A DNA stretch of 14,476 nucleotides from JAVXAG01 sp036660615. Its GTDB lineage: Bacteria > Bacillota > Clostridia > Peptostreptococcales > Anaerovoracaceae. Of this stretch, positions 1 through 7,600 are shown in pieces. The position numbers and the translations under genes were made by a program. Location: the NCBI GenBank assembly GCA_036660615.1, contig JAVXAG010000041.1:1-14476 (forward strand). Direction: 5' to 3'. Position 1 is the first letter of the stretch. Every line of letters starts with the position of its first letter. The notes beneath the pieces were generated by a model that saw only the letters and a list, made by a program, of their open reading frames with translations, was not told the DNA's origin and made no database searches.

Positions 1-34
1 CCACAACTATCTGAGACTTTTTTCAAAGTTTTGA

Positions 35-63
35 TTGTACAATTGCAAAAAATAGGGCATAAT
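35..63 (+). promoter_or_regulatory. Candidate sigma-A promoter upstream of rnhA
   Basis: TTGTAC (35-40) and CATAAT (58-63) are separated by 17 bases. The -10 differs from consensus at one base and the -35 is weak. The position suits transcription of the rnhA/CofE-like pair from about base 70. The call rests on motif matching in AT-rich DNA. Confidence 0.4.
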
Positions 64-68
64 ATATC

Positions 69-83
69 TGTGGTATTACCACA
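69..83. promoter_or_regulatory. 15-bp palindrome at the likely transcription start of rnhA
   Basis: TGTGGTATTACCACA has perfect 7-bp arms around one central base. It lies just downstream of the candidate -10 box and 28 bases before the rnhA start codon, where a repressor operator or a short 5' hairpin could act. No regulator is identified. Confidence 0.35.
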
Positions 84-97
84 AAAGTACACGATGC

Positions 98-104
98 AAA
101 GGGG
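98..104 (+). promoter_or_regulatory. Ribosome binding site fixing the rnhA start
   Basis: AAAGGGG lies 7 bases before ATG 112. The open frame runs back to base 31, but no Shine-Dalgarno sequence supports an earlier start, and the family's N-terminal strand begins at this ATG. Confidence 0.75.
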
Positions 105-111
105 AAAAAGT

Positions 112-663
112 ATGACAGTACTTAAAATATTTACTGACGGGGGTTGCTCCGGCAACCAAAGTGAGATAAATTTTGGTGGTTGGGGTGCCATCTTAGAATT
201 CGGGGAACACAAAAAAGAATTATATGGCGGAGAAGCTAATACAACTAATAATCGTATGGAATTAACCGCTGTTATTGCGGCACTAAAGGCAGTGAACAAG
301 GAAAATCAAAAAGTTGAGGTGTTTACTGACAGCTCATATGTTGCCAATTGTTTTCGTGAGAAATGGTATGAAAGTTGGCGGAAAAATGGCTGGCGAAATG
401 CGGCGCGAAAAGCAGTTGAAAACAAAGACCTTTGGGAAGAATTACTTTCCCTTGTGGAGAGCCATAACGTAAATTTTTATAGAGTAAAAGGACACATAAA
501 TCTAAATAGTAAATCCACCAAGTTTGACCAACTTTATGAGAAATTCCAGCAATGGAACGGTTCAAATTTCACCTATGAAGAATTTTTATATGTATGTGAA
601 ATGAACAATAGAGCAGACGAACTTGCAAATATAGGAATAACCGAGATAAAAGGAAAGGAATAG
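112..663 (+). CDS. rnhA: Ribonuclease HI with an extended C-terminal insertion
   Basis: Cytoplasmic endonuclease that cleaves the RNA strand of RNA-DNA hybrids using divalent metal ions. It clears R-loops and primers. The 183-residue product shows the RNase H fold in order: TDGGCSGN with catalytic D9, NNRMEL with E50, TDSSYV with D73, VKGH with H128, and NNRADELAN with D169. All acidic catalytic residues are present. E. coli RNase HI is about 155 residues. The extra length is mainly about 35 residues between VKGH and RADELA (roughly 130-164, aromatic and charged), which moves the last aspartate far from the flexible histidine loop. I have the impression that such insertions occur in clostridial homologues, but I cannot verify that here. 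The stop codon is 4 bases before the next gene, whose ribosome binding site lies inside the end of this frame, so the two are probably co-transcribed. Confidence 0.95.
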   Translation: MTVLKIFTDGGCSGNQSEINFGGWGAILEFGEHKKELYGGEANTTNNRMELTAVIAALKAVNKENQKVEVFTDSSYVANCFREKWYESWRKNGWRNAARKAVENKDLWEELLSLVESHNVNFYRVKGHINLNSKSTKFDQLYEKFQQWNGSNFTYEEFLYVCEMNNRADELANIGITEIKGKE

Positions 664-667
664 TATT

Positions 668-1858
668 ATGGAAAGATTAATCGGAACAGTATCCAGGGGC
701 CTTCGTGCTCCCATTATAAAAGAAGGCGATGACCTTCAAAAAATTGTTGTTGATGTTGTTATGGATGCAGCTAAGGCTGGAGAATTTGTAGTTCAAGACA
801 AAGATGTTTTGGCTGTAACTGAATCTATTTTGGCTAGATCCCAATCGAATTATGCGACAATCGACCAACTTGCTTCTGACGTAAAGACAAAACTGGGAGG
901 CGAAACAATCGGGGTTATTTTCCCTATTTTGAGTCGTAACAGATTTGCCATATGTTTGAGAGGCATTGCCAAAGGAGCAAAAAAAGTTTTCTTAATGCTA
1001 AGCTATCCTTCTGACGAAGTTGGCAACCAACTAGTTGACCTTGACCTGCTTGACAAAAACAATATCAACCCATATTCTGATGTTCTATCACAAGAAAAGT
1101 TTGAAGAAACTTTTGGAAAATCCAGACATCACTTCACCGATATGGACTATGTAAATTACTACAAAGGCCTTATTGAAGAAGAAGGCGCTGAGGCTGAAGT
1201 TATCTTTGCCAACGATCCAAGAGTTATATTGAATTATACAAAAAATGTTTTGACTTGTGATATACATACAAGAGTCAGAACAAAAAGGCTTCTAACTGAG
1301 GCGGGTGCAAACATTGTTCTTGGCCTTGACGACTTGTTAACTTCAAGTGTTGACGGCAGTGGCTACAATGAAAAATACGGTTTGCTTGGTTCTAACAAAT
1401 CAACTGAAAACTCCGTTAAACTTTTCCCTATTAATTGCCAAGCTTTTGTGGAAGGTATCCAAAAGCAAATTGCTGTACTAACTGGAAAAACCATTGAAGT
1501 AATGGTTTATGGCGATGGCGCATTCAAAGATCCAGTTGGCAAAATTTGGGAGCTTGCAGATCCAGTAGTTTCTCCTGGTTACACTAGTGGCCTTGAAGGA
1601 ACTCCAAATGAAGTTAAACTAAAATACTTGGCAGACAACGAATTTGCAGATCTAAAAGGCGACGAACTAAAGGCAGCAATTAGTGATTACATTAGAAACA
1701 AAGACGCTGACCTAGGAAACGCAATGGTTGCACAGGGAACAACTCCTAGAAGATTGACTGACTTGATTGGTTCATTATGCGACTTAACATCTGGCAGTGG
1801 TGACAAAGGAACACCTTTTGTTTACATCCAAGGGTATTTTGATAATTACACAAAGTAA
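668..1858 (+). CDS. CofE-family protein (coenzyme F420-0:L-glutamate ligase-like)
   Basis: A 396-residue homologue of the F420_ligase (CofE/FbiB) family, whose characterised members use GTP to add gamma-linked glutamate to F420-0. N-terminal hallmarks are an EGDDL segment (19-23) and DKDVLAVTESILARSQ (44-59), matching the family's GD-hhVVT-KhhS-aeg pattern. DGAFKDPVGKIW (about 283-294) resembles the later D-G--DPFG motif. It is longer than archaeal CofE (about 250 residues). The start is ATG 668, with an AAGGAAAGGA ribosome binding site inside rnhA. No F420 synthesis gene or F420-dependent enzyme lies nearby, and most clostridia are not known to make F420. The substrate may therefore be another gamma-glutamyl acceptor. 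CofE-family proteins are thought to replace FolC in some bacteria such as Chlamydia, so folate is one candidate. Family assignment is fairly sure; function is open. Confidence 0.82.
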   Translation: MERLIGTVSRGLRAPIIKEGDDLQKIVVDVVMDAAKAGEFVVQDKDVLAVTESILARSQSNYATIDQLASDVKTKLGGETIGVIFPILSRNRFAICLRGIAKGAKKVFLMLSYPSDEVGNQLVDLDLLDKNNINPYSDVLSQEKFEETFGKSRHHFTDMDYVNYYKGLIEEEGAEAEVIFANDPRVILNYTKNVLTCDIHTRVRTKRLLTEAGANIVLGLDDLLTSSVDGSGYNEKYGLLGSNKSTENSVKLFPINCQAFVEGIQKQIAVLTGKTIEVMVYGDGAFKDPVGKIWELADPVVSPGYTSGLEGTPNEVKLKYLADNEFADLKGDELKAAISDYIRNKDADLGNAMVAQGTTPRRLTDLIGSLCDLTSGSGDKGTPFVYIQGYFDNYTK

Positions 1859-1879
1859 CATATATATAATATAAAAAAT

Positions 1880-1923
1880 AACAGGTCTGTTTAAATCAAT
1901 TGGTTTAATAGACCTGTTTTTAT
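1880..1923. terminator. Rho-independent terminator, probably bidirectional
   Basis: Arms 1880-1891 and 1907-1918 (core ACAGGTCT/AGACCTGT with one G-U pair) form a stable stem followed by a T run. The A-rich stretch 1872-1880 supplies a U-tract on the minus strand. It can therefore end both the plus-strand CofE-like gene and the convergent minus-strand glycosyltransferase gene. Confidence 0.8.
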
Positions 1924-1947
1924 ATTGACGTTTTTATATGGACATTT

Positions 1948-3234
1948 TCAAAAGAGATCAAGAAACAATGGTTTCATTTGATTTTCGTAAATCCATTGAC
2001 TGGAAAATCTAATCCTTGCCAATGTCTTTGCTTTTATCACAGGATTATCCTGCATATTTTGTATAATTGTTTGGGCGTTCTCAATATAATAAAGCCTTTC
2101 AGATGGTTGATAGTTTTCTACTGTGTCAAAGCCAAAGTTCTTTGCATCCCACCTCATAAAATAAGCATCAATATTATTGCCAAGTTCCTCAAGGGCTGGT
2201 ACTGCTTGGTTTAGAACAATATAGTTTCCCCTTCCCGCTGCCTCTATGACGGTCAATCCAAATGACTCCGAGTAGGACGGACAAATATATAGATTGCTCA
2301 GTGTAAATAAATCAAATACAGTTTCCCTCTTTACACCGTTTTTGAAGCCAATATCAGAAGTGAAAAGCATATCTTTTTCCTCAAGACCGGCCTTTTTCCC
2401 ACATTCTCGAATAATGTACTTATATGTTTCTGGTTTGATGTCAGAACAAGAAAAATCACAGAATATGACAGAAACACTTTCGTAGCAGTACCTTTTTAGA
2501 TACCCCGCAAATTCTGCTACAACGTGAAACTTCTTTGCCATTGTAAGTCTTCCTGGATAAACAATCACTATCTCGCTTTGCATAAGATCTATGTGCTGGA
2601 CTATTTCCAAAGTTTCCTCGTGAAGTCCAAGCATAATGTCCACACTGTTTCCCACACACGCACAATTTGTAATGTCAGTATCATACTGATTTGCAATTGC
2701 TTCAAGCCCTGCCTTTGTTGGATAGACAAATGTTGTGTTTGGCATAGAACTATACATACAACTTATTGGATATGGGGCATCAATATGTCTAACCGGCGCA
2801 GAGTGGGTAAAAGACAAAAACTTAATATCGGGCAAACTTTTTTGCGCATTCCTTATTGCCACATTGTGGAGAAGATGCACTCCTTGATATAAGATATCGT
2901 GCATAATGCAAATATTTACATCGGATAAATTCTTTACATAGTCCTCTTTTATTATATCCGCCTGGTGGAAAAACTTTTTTTCAATTACATCGTTTGCTTT
3001 CCTATAAGTTTTCCAGTGAAACATTTGACCATTTTCACTGTTTACTATTTTTACCCATTCAATCCTTTTATCTGCAAAAACCCCAACCCTTTGACTGTCT
3101 GGGCAGTGTTCTGATACCAACATCTTTACTTCTATTCCATTTGCAAGAAACATTTCCAACTGCTCTCTTACCACATTTACAAGGGAATAAGTATTTGACA
3201 AACCGTTAAACATTGTTAATATTGCAATTTTCAA
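1948..3234 (-). CDS. GT-B fold glycosyltransferase (GT4-like, group 1)
   Basis: A 428-residue glycosyltransferase, probably cytoplasmic because no signal peptide or membrane segment is visible. It would transfer a sugar from a nucleotide-sugar donor to an unknown acceptor. The N-terminal half starts with the strand MKIAILTMFN. The C-terminal donor-binding half begins around VIVYPGRLTMAKK (223-235; PGR plus a following lysine is typical) and contains the retaining-GT EX7E motif ESFGLTVIE (E323 and E331). The start is TTG, supported by GGGAGGA six bases upstream; the next in-frame ATG would remove the first Rossmann strand. It is divergent from the choice-of-anchor A gene and shares a 95-base intergenic region with it. 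This suggests that the Thr-rich product of that gene is its substrate, which is inference. No other cell-wall or polysaccharide gene is adjacent. Confidence 0.88.
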   Translation of the reverse strand: MKIAILTMFNGLSNTYSLVNVVREQLEMFLANGIEVKMLVSEHCPDSQRVGVFADKRIEWVKIVNSENGQMFHWKTYRKANDVIEKKFFHQADIIKEDYVKNLSDVNICIMHDILYQGVHLLHNVAIRNAQKSLPDIKFLSFTHSAPVRHIDAPYPISCMYSSMPNTTFVYPTKAGLEAIANQYDTDITNCACVGNSVDIMLGLHEETLEIVQHIDLMQSEIVIVYPGRLTMAKKFHVVAEFAGYLKRYCYESVSVIFCDFSCSDIKPETYKYIIRECGKKAGLEEKDMLFTSDIGFKNGVKRETVFDLFTLSNLYICPSYSESFGLTVIEAAGRGNYIVLNQAVPALEELGNNIDAYFMRWDAKNFGFDTVENYQPSERLYYIENAQTIIQNMQDNPVIKAKTLARIRFSSQWIYENQMKPLFLDLF

Positions 3235-3240
3235 CTCAAT

Positions 3241-3247
3241 TCCTCCC
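3241..3247 (-). promoter_or_regulatory. Ribosome binding site for a TTG-initiated gene
   Basis: On the minus strand GGGAGGA lies 6 bases before the TTG codon at 3234-3232. Its quality and spacing decide the non-ATG start of the glycosyltransferase. Confidence 0.75.
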
Positions 3248-3250
3248 TAG

Positions 3251-3279
3251 CACCAAATTTGGCACCATATCATAATATA
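3251..3279 (+). promoter_or_regulatory. Candidate sigma-K-like promoter of the choice-of-anchor A gene
   Basis: CACC (3251-3254), a 16-base spacer and CATAATATA (3271-3279) fit the late mother-cell sigma-K pattern mACm-N16-CATAnnnTA. No good sigma-A -35/-10 pair was found here on the plus strand. The predicted leader would be about 45 bases. CATAnnnTA matches recur by chance in such AT-rich DNA (one overlaps at 3266-3274), so this is a hypothesis. Confidence 0.35.
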
Positions 3280-3307
3280 TAAAGGTACAAGACGAATTGT
3301 GCCAAAT
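3257..3307. promoter_or_regulatory. 9-bp inverted repeat in the divergent intergenic region
   Basis: ATTTGGCAC (3257-3265) and GTGCCAAAT (3299-3307) are perfect inverted copies 33 bases apart. A near-copy, GCACCAAAT (3250-3258, final T shared with the palindrome CCAAATTTGG at 3253-3262), lies beside the first arm. The right arm overlaps a possible -35 (TTGGCA on the minus strand) for the glycosyltransferase. The arrangement suits a regulator acting on both genes, but no regulator is known. Confidence 0.35.
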
Positions 3308-3316
3308 ATATAATAT

Positions 3317-3321
3317 GGAGG
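3317..3321 (+). promoter_or_regulatory. Ribosome binding site fixing ATG 3330
   Basis: GGAGG lies 8 bases before ATG 3330. It overrides an in-frame TTG at 3297 and an in-frame ATG at 3315 that overlaps the GGAGG itself. Confidence 0.8.
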
Positions 3322-3329
3322 AAAACAAT

Positions 3330-4550
3330 ATGTCTCTTAATTTTTTTATAGCCAATACAGCAAATATTTTTGTTTTTAATAATCATACCCAAAGCAATGC
3401 TTCTGCTACCGGCGAAGTGTTAGTTTTTGGGAATGCTCTATATAACAACTACAATGTCGGTGCTGATTTGCCACTTTCAACAAGCTCATTTAAATATGCG
3501 TTGCAAGTTGCAGGCAATGTAAACATCACTGGTGGAACTAACTTTACTCAGAACTCAGGCCATGATCCCGCTACTGGAAGTGTTATCAACTATACTATGA
3601 CTAATCTCAATGGAGTGCCGGGGCAACCTTTAAGCTACCCTATGTCAACCAAGGCATATGCAACTGATTTCTTGCATTGTTCTTCTATCGGCTGGGCTTC
3701 TCTTGAAACAGGTAGCACCCAATCCATCGTTGGAACTGCTTTGACTCTTACTGGCACTAGCCCAACGTTGAACTCCTTTGTAATAAACGCGGCAAATGTT
3801 GCTGGCTCTGGACAAAATATCAGTGCAATAACTAGCATAAATCTAGTTGTTCCTGCTGGTTCCACTGTGGTTGTAAGTTTTGATGGTGTAAACATTACAC
3901 TAAACAATTTCACAACGCTATTTAATGGAACTCCAATCACAACAGCTCAGGCAAAGTATGTTTTGTGGAATTTCCCAGATGCATTAACTGTTATGATAAA
4001 CTCAGATATCTATGGCTCTTTGCTTGCTCCTTTTGCAACAGTTAATTCTACTGCCGTAAAAATCTACGGCACGTTAATGGCTGATAATCTTAATGGTAGT
4101 ATTAATGCTGTGAACAATTTATTTGCAGGAACTCTGCCTGATTTGTATGATCCTTCCTTTTCTCACTCATGTTCAAGTTTCACAACAACAAGCAGCACTA
4201 CGACTACAACCACGACGACGACAACCACCACTACAACAACCACCACCACGACAACGACAACGACCACTTCATCTTCCTCAACGACTACTTGCCCACCACA
4301 GCTATGGGATCAATCTATTACAGATCTGATCACTTCCGTTGCTCTTGAACAAACTGCACTTTCTCATATCTTAAATGCGGAAGGTGAAAAAATTCAGAAG
4401 GCTGGTAAGCTGGGGTTATCCTCTGCTGACCTTATTGCCATAAATGATTCTGTCAATGATATGGTAAACGATATTACAAAATTGGACTTGATTTTACAAT
4501 CAAAAATAGATTTGTTTAGTTGTTCTATATGTCCCGGCAAATGCAAATAA
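3330..4550 (+). CDS. Choice-of-anchor A domain protein with poly-threonine linker, possible spore-surface glycoprotein
   Basis: A 406-residue protein in three parts. Residues about 5-275 are a Ser/Thr/Asn-rich beta-structured region matching the choice-of-anchor A (adhesin-like) family: VLVFGNAL, QVAGNVNITGG, then NFPDALTVMINSDIYGSLLA and IYGTLMADNLNGSINAVNN near its end. Residues 285-320 are a Thr/Ser linker with 24 consecutive threonines (290-313), bracketed by C281 and C321. Residues 321-406 are a helical C-terminal domain with SVALEQTALSHILNAEGEKI and a terminal cysteine cluster (C398, C401, C405). Family members are usually secreted and anchored, but here there is no signal peptide, LPXTG motif or C-terminal membrane segment. 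That fits deposition on the spore by the mother cell. I associate the ALxHILNAEGEK-type segment with spore-coat or exosporium proteins of Firmicutes, from memory. The divergent glycosyltransferase may modify the linker. Domain call is good; the spore role is inference. Confidence 0.82.
   Translation: MSLNFFIANTANIFVFNNHTQSNASATGEVLVFGNALYNNYNVGADLPLSTSSFKYALQVAGNVNITGGTNFTQNSGHDPATGSVINYTMTNLNGVPGQPLSYPMSTKAYATDFLHCSSIGWASLETGSTQSIVGTALTLTGTSPTLNSFVINAANVAGSGQNISAITSINLVVPAGSTVVVSFDGVNITLNNFTTLFNGTPITTAQAKYVLWNFPDALTVMINSDIYGSLLAPFATVNSTAVKIYGTLMADNLNGSINAVNNLFAGTLPDLYDPSFSHSCSSFTTTSSTTTTTTTTTTTTTTTTTTTTTTTTSSSSTTTCPPQLWDQSITDLITSVALEQTALSHILNAEGEKIQKAGKLGLSSADLIAINDSVNDMVNDITKLDLILQSKIDLFSCSICPGKCK
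4182..4289 (+). repeat. Poly-threonine (ACN)n tract
   Basis: Thirty-six codons encode TTTSS, 24 threonines, SSSS and TTT. The 24-Thr run (4197-4268) mixes all four threonine codons (ACT 4, ACG 7, ACA 6, ACC 7 by my count). At DNA level it is an imperfect triplet repeat, low in T on the plus strand. Codon mixing limits slippage and suggests selection on the protein. Such tracts are typical targets of mucin-like O-glycosylation. Confidence 0.95.
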
Positions 4551-4568
4551 ACGTTATTTGACTAATCT

Positions 4569-4615
4569 ATAAAGGACCAGCTATCTATAAAATAGCTGAT
4601 CCTTTATTATTATTG
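4569..4615. terminator. Terminator between convergent genes
   Basis: Arms 4569-4584 and 4592-4607 pair with one C/A mismatch (AAAGGA-C-CAGCTAT against ATAGCTG-A-TCCTTT) around a 7-base loop. A T-rich stretch follows on the plus strand. It ends the choice-of-anchor A gene. It also sits directly past the stop codon of the convergent RND gene and may serve both, though its minus-strand U-tract is poor. Confidence 0.75.
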
Positions 4616-7600
4616 TATTCCTGTAATATCCAAATCTTCATCTGTAAGATGGTTGTATTCTTCTTTGTTCATCAAATCGTAAATTACCGGTACCACATAA
4701 AGTGTAAGTAACGTGGCGTATAGCAATCCGCCAATGCAGACTATTGCAATAGGCTGCATCATGTCTGTGCCAGCCGTTTTTCCAAGAGCCATTACAGTAA
4801 GCCCCAGTATTGTAGTCAAACTTGTCATCAATATTGGTCTCATACGAGTTGCTCCTGCCTGAATAATAGCTTCTTTTTTTGCCATTCCATGTCCCCGTAG
4901 CTGATTAATATAGTCAACAAGCACTATACCGTTATTGACTATTATTCCGCATAACATTACAAACCCTACCATTGCGATAACACTGATTTCTTTTCCTGTA
5001 AGTAACAATGCCAGTAGCCCGCCTGTAAAGGCAAGGGGTATTGTAAACATTATTATAAATGGAGATTTTAACGACTGGAATTGAGCTACCATAATCATAT
5101 AGATAAATATTATACCTAGTAGTAGCATCATCATCATGTCTTTCATTGCGTCCAAAATCATTTCATTTTCACCAGAAAACTCTACTTTTGAGTCCTCAGA
5201 GATTTTTAACTGGCTTATGACTTTCTCTGCATCTGCCGTTACCTTTGTAACGTTGTATCCATCTGAAACCGTAGCTTTAACTGTCAAAAATCTGGTTTGA
5301 TTATCTCTCCCAATGGAACTTAGCGCATCAGTCTCCTCAATCCTTGAAATATCAGATAGCTTAAGGTTCTTTTCTTTTCCATTAGGATCTTTTACCGAAA
5401 TAACCAGTTTTTCCATGTCTTTTGGATTAAGCTGATTCTTGGTATCCGATGAAACGATAACATCGTAATTGTCGCCTTCCCAGTTTACACTAGTTGACGT
5501 TTCCTCCGTCTTCATTTCAGCAACAACTGCACCATAAACTTGTGCAACCGTTACTCCCTCTTTCATAGCTTTTGTTTTATCTATAACAAAGTGGATTTCT
5601 CTATCGGGATCAACTATTCCGTTTTCAACTTCTTCTACACCTTTGACTGTTTCAAGCTTTTTGCCTACGGCTATTGCCGTATTTTGCAATTCTTTTAGAT
5701 CCGTTCCATATACATTTATAGAAACACCTTGACCGCCAAGAGCCGTTGTAAAGTCACCCATTGATGAACCCGATGCAGTGACAATACAAGGAAAATCTTT
5801 GCAAATATCATTTATTTCATCAGCTATTTCACCACTTGTTCTCTTCATTTTTTCATCAAGCATAACATACATTGAAACTTTTGTGGCGTCTGTCTGTCCC
5901 CCAGCCGACATTCCCATCATGCCTCCATTGGCTAGAATTGCCCCAACTGTATCGACTTCTTTTACAGTTTCAACCTTTTTTATTACTTTATCTGCCATGG
6001 CTTTTGTGTCATTAAGTTTTGTTCCTTCAGGCATTTCCATGGTAACGCTTATTTGAGGCGAACTCATCTCTGGCATAAATATAAATCCTTTTGCCAGAGT
6101 AAGTCCTGCACTACCCACTAGTAAAACCAAGGCTAATCCAAGTACGATTCCTCTGTGGTGAAGTGCAAATCTTGCGGACTGTTTGTATTTATCTAGGAAA
6201 TAAGTAAAGCGTTTGCCTTCATAATCCTTTACATTTATTAACATCTTTGAGGCTGCTGCAGGCACCAAAGTCAACGCTATTATCAAACTAGCTATTAGTG
6301 AATACGCAACTGTAAGCGCCATATCGGTAAACAGCTGTCGAGTTATTCCATCGGTGAAAATAATTGGAACAAACACGCATATAGTCGTAAGTGTAGAAGC
6401 CGTAATAGCTCCAGCTACCTGCTTTGCTCCTGCTACTGCTGCTTTTACCGGCGGAACACCCTGCCTTCTCAGCCTAAAGATATTTTCAATTACTACAACG
6501 GAGTTGTCCACCAGCATACCTACTGCCACCGCCAATCCTGACAATGAAAGAAGGTTGATTGTTATTCCGGAGAAGTACATCATTACGATTGCAAATATCA
6601 AACTGATAGGTATACTGCAAAGTGTAATTATCGTAGGTTTTAGATCCCTTAGGAACAGCAACAAAATTAATATTGCAAATAGTGCTCCCCAAAGCAAACT
6701 GGTCAAAATGGAGCTAATAACTATTTGTATATAATCTCCTTGATCCATCAATGTTGTAAACTCAACACCTTTATATTCTTTGGAAAGTTCCTCGAACTTC
6801 TCATTTATATTTTTTGAAACTTCTGCTGTTGCAATGTTTGATTGTTTTGAGAAAGACAGTACGACACCATTTTCTCCATTTATTGTGGCATAAATATCTT
6901 TTGCATTATTTTTCATAAATACATCTGCAACGTCGTTTAATCTTACGTCTTCTATCCCTGCTATGCCAAGTTTAAATAGGTAGATATTCTTTGCTTCTTT
7001 TTCTGTAATGATTTCGTCTCCCACGCTGACAAGATATTTTGTTCCATCATCTTCTACGTACCCAGCTGGCATAGAAAAGTTTTGTGCTTTTAAAATATTT
7101 GAAATCATTTCTGCTGTGATTTTGTCCCCAACATTAGCATTGGCTCTTGCCTGATTCCCCTGTGATTCTATTTGTTTGCTCTGTTTATTTATTTCTTTTA
7201 AGCCATCTTTTAACTGTTTCTCGGTTTTGTCTAGCTTGGCAGTAGCTTCCTTATACTGTTCTTCCGGAATATATGTCGCTCCCGCTTCAAGTTTTGTTCT
7301 GCCATCTGCTACTTTGGCAAGCCCTTGATTGATTTCTTTTTTACCCTTATTTATTTCTCTTTCGGCTTTTGCCAAATTGGAATTTATGCTTCCAAGAACT
7401 TGATTGTTTATCTTATCTATTTTGTCTTGACTCAGAACTACGTTTACTTTTTCGTCAAGTATTCCTCCTGCTGAAATGCTTGCAACTCCCGAAGTTCCCT
7501 CTAGTTTGTTTAATAGTGTGTCTTTTACAAAGTTAGAAAGTTCTGTTTGGCTCTTACCATCAAATGAAACTGCCGCAACTGATATTGGCATCATACTTGG

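Noticed and set aside
31..111. Upstream extension of the RNase HI frame
   Set aside because: No ribosome binding site. It encodes sequence unlike the family and would overlap the candidate promoter and palindrome. ATG 112 with AAAGGGG is better.
2524..2892. Plus-strand open frame of 122 codons inside the glycosyltransferase gene
   Set aside because: Antisense to a gene with clear motifs; no ribosome binding site and no recognisable protein.
3309..3314. TATAAT as a -10 box for the choice-of-anchor A gene
   Set aside because: Transcription would start at or after the GGAGG site, leaving no usable ribosome binding site.
4182..4289. CRISPR or tandem-repeat array
   Set aside because: It is an in-frame triplet tract encoding threonine; there are no spaced repeats or unique spacers.
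4123..4329. Gln/Pro/Arg-rich reading frame across the threonine tract
   Set aside because: Frame-shifted shadow of the (ACN)n repeat; no start signal of its own.
6354..6734. Plus-strand open frame of 126 codons inside the RND gene
   Set aside because: Antisense shadow of conserved RND transmembrane sequence.
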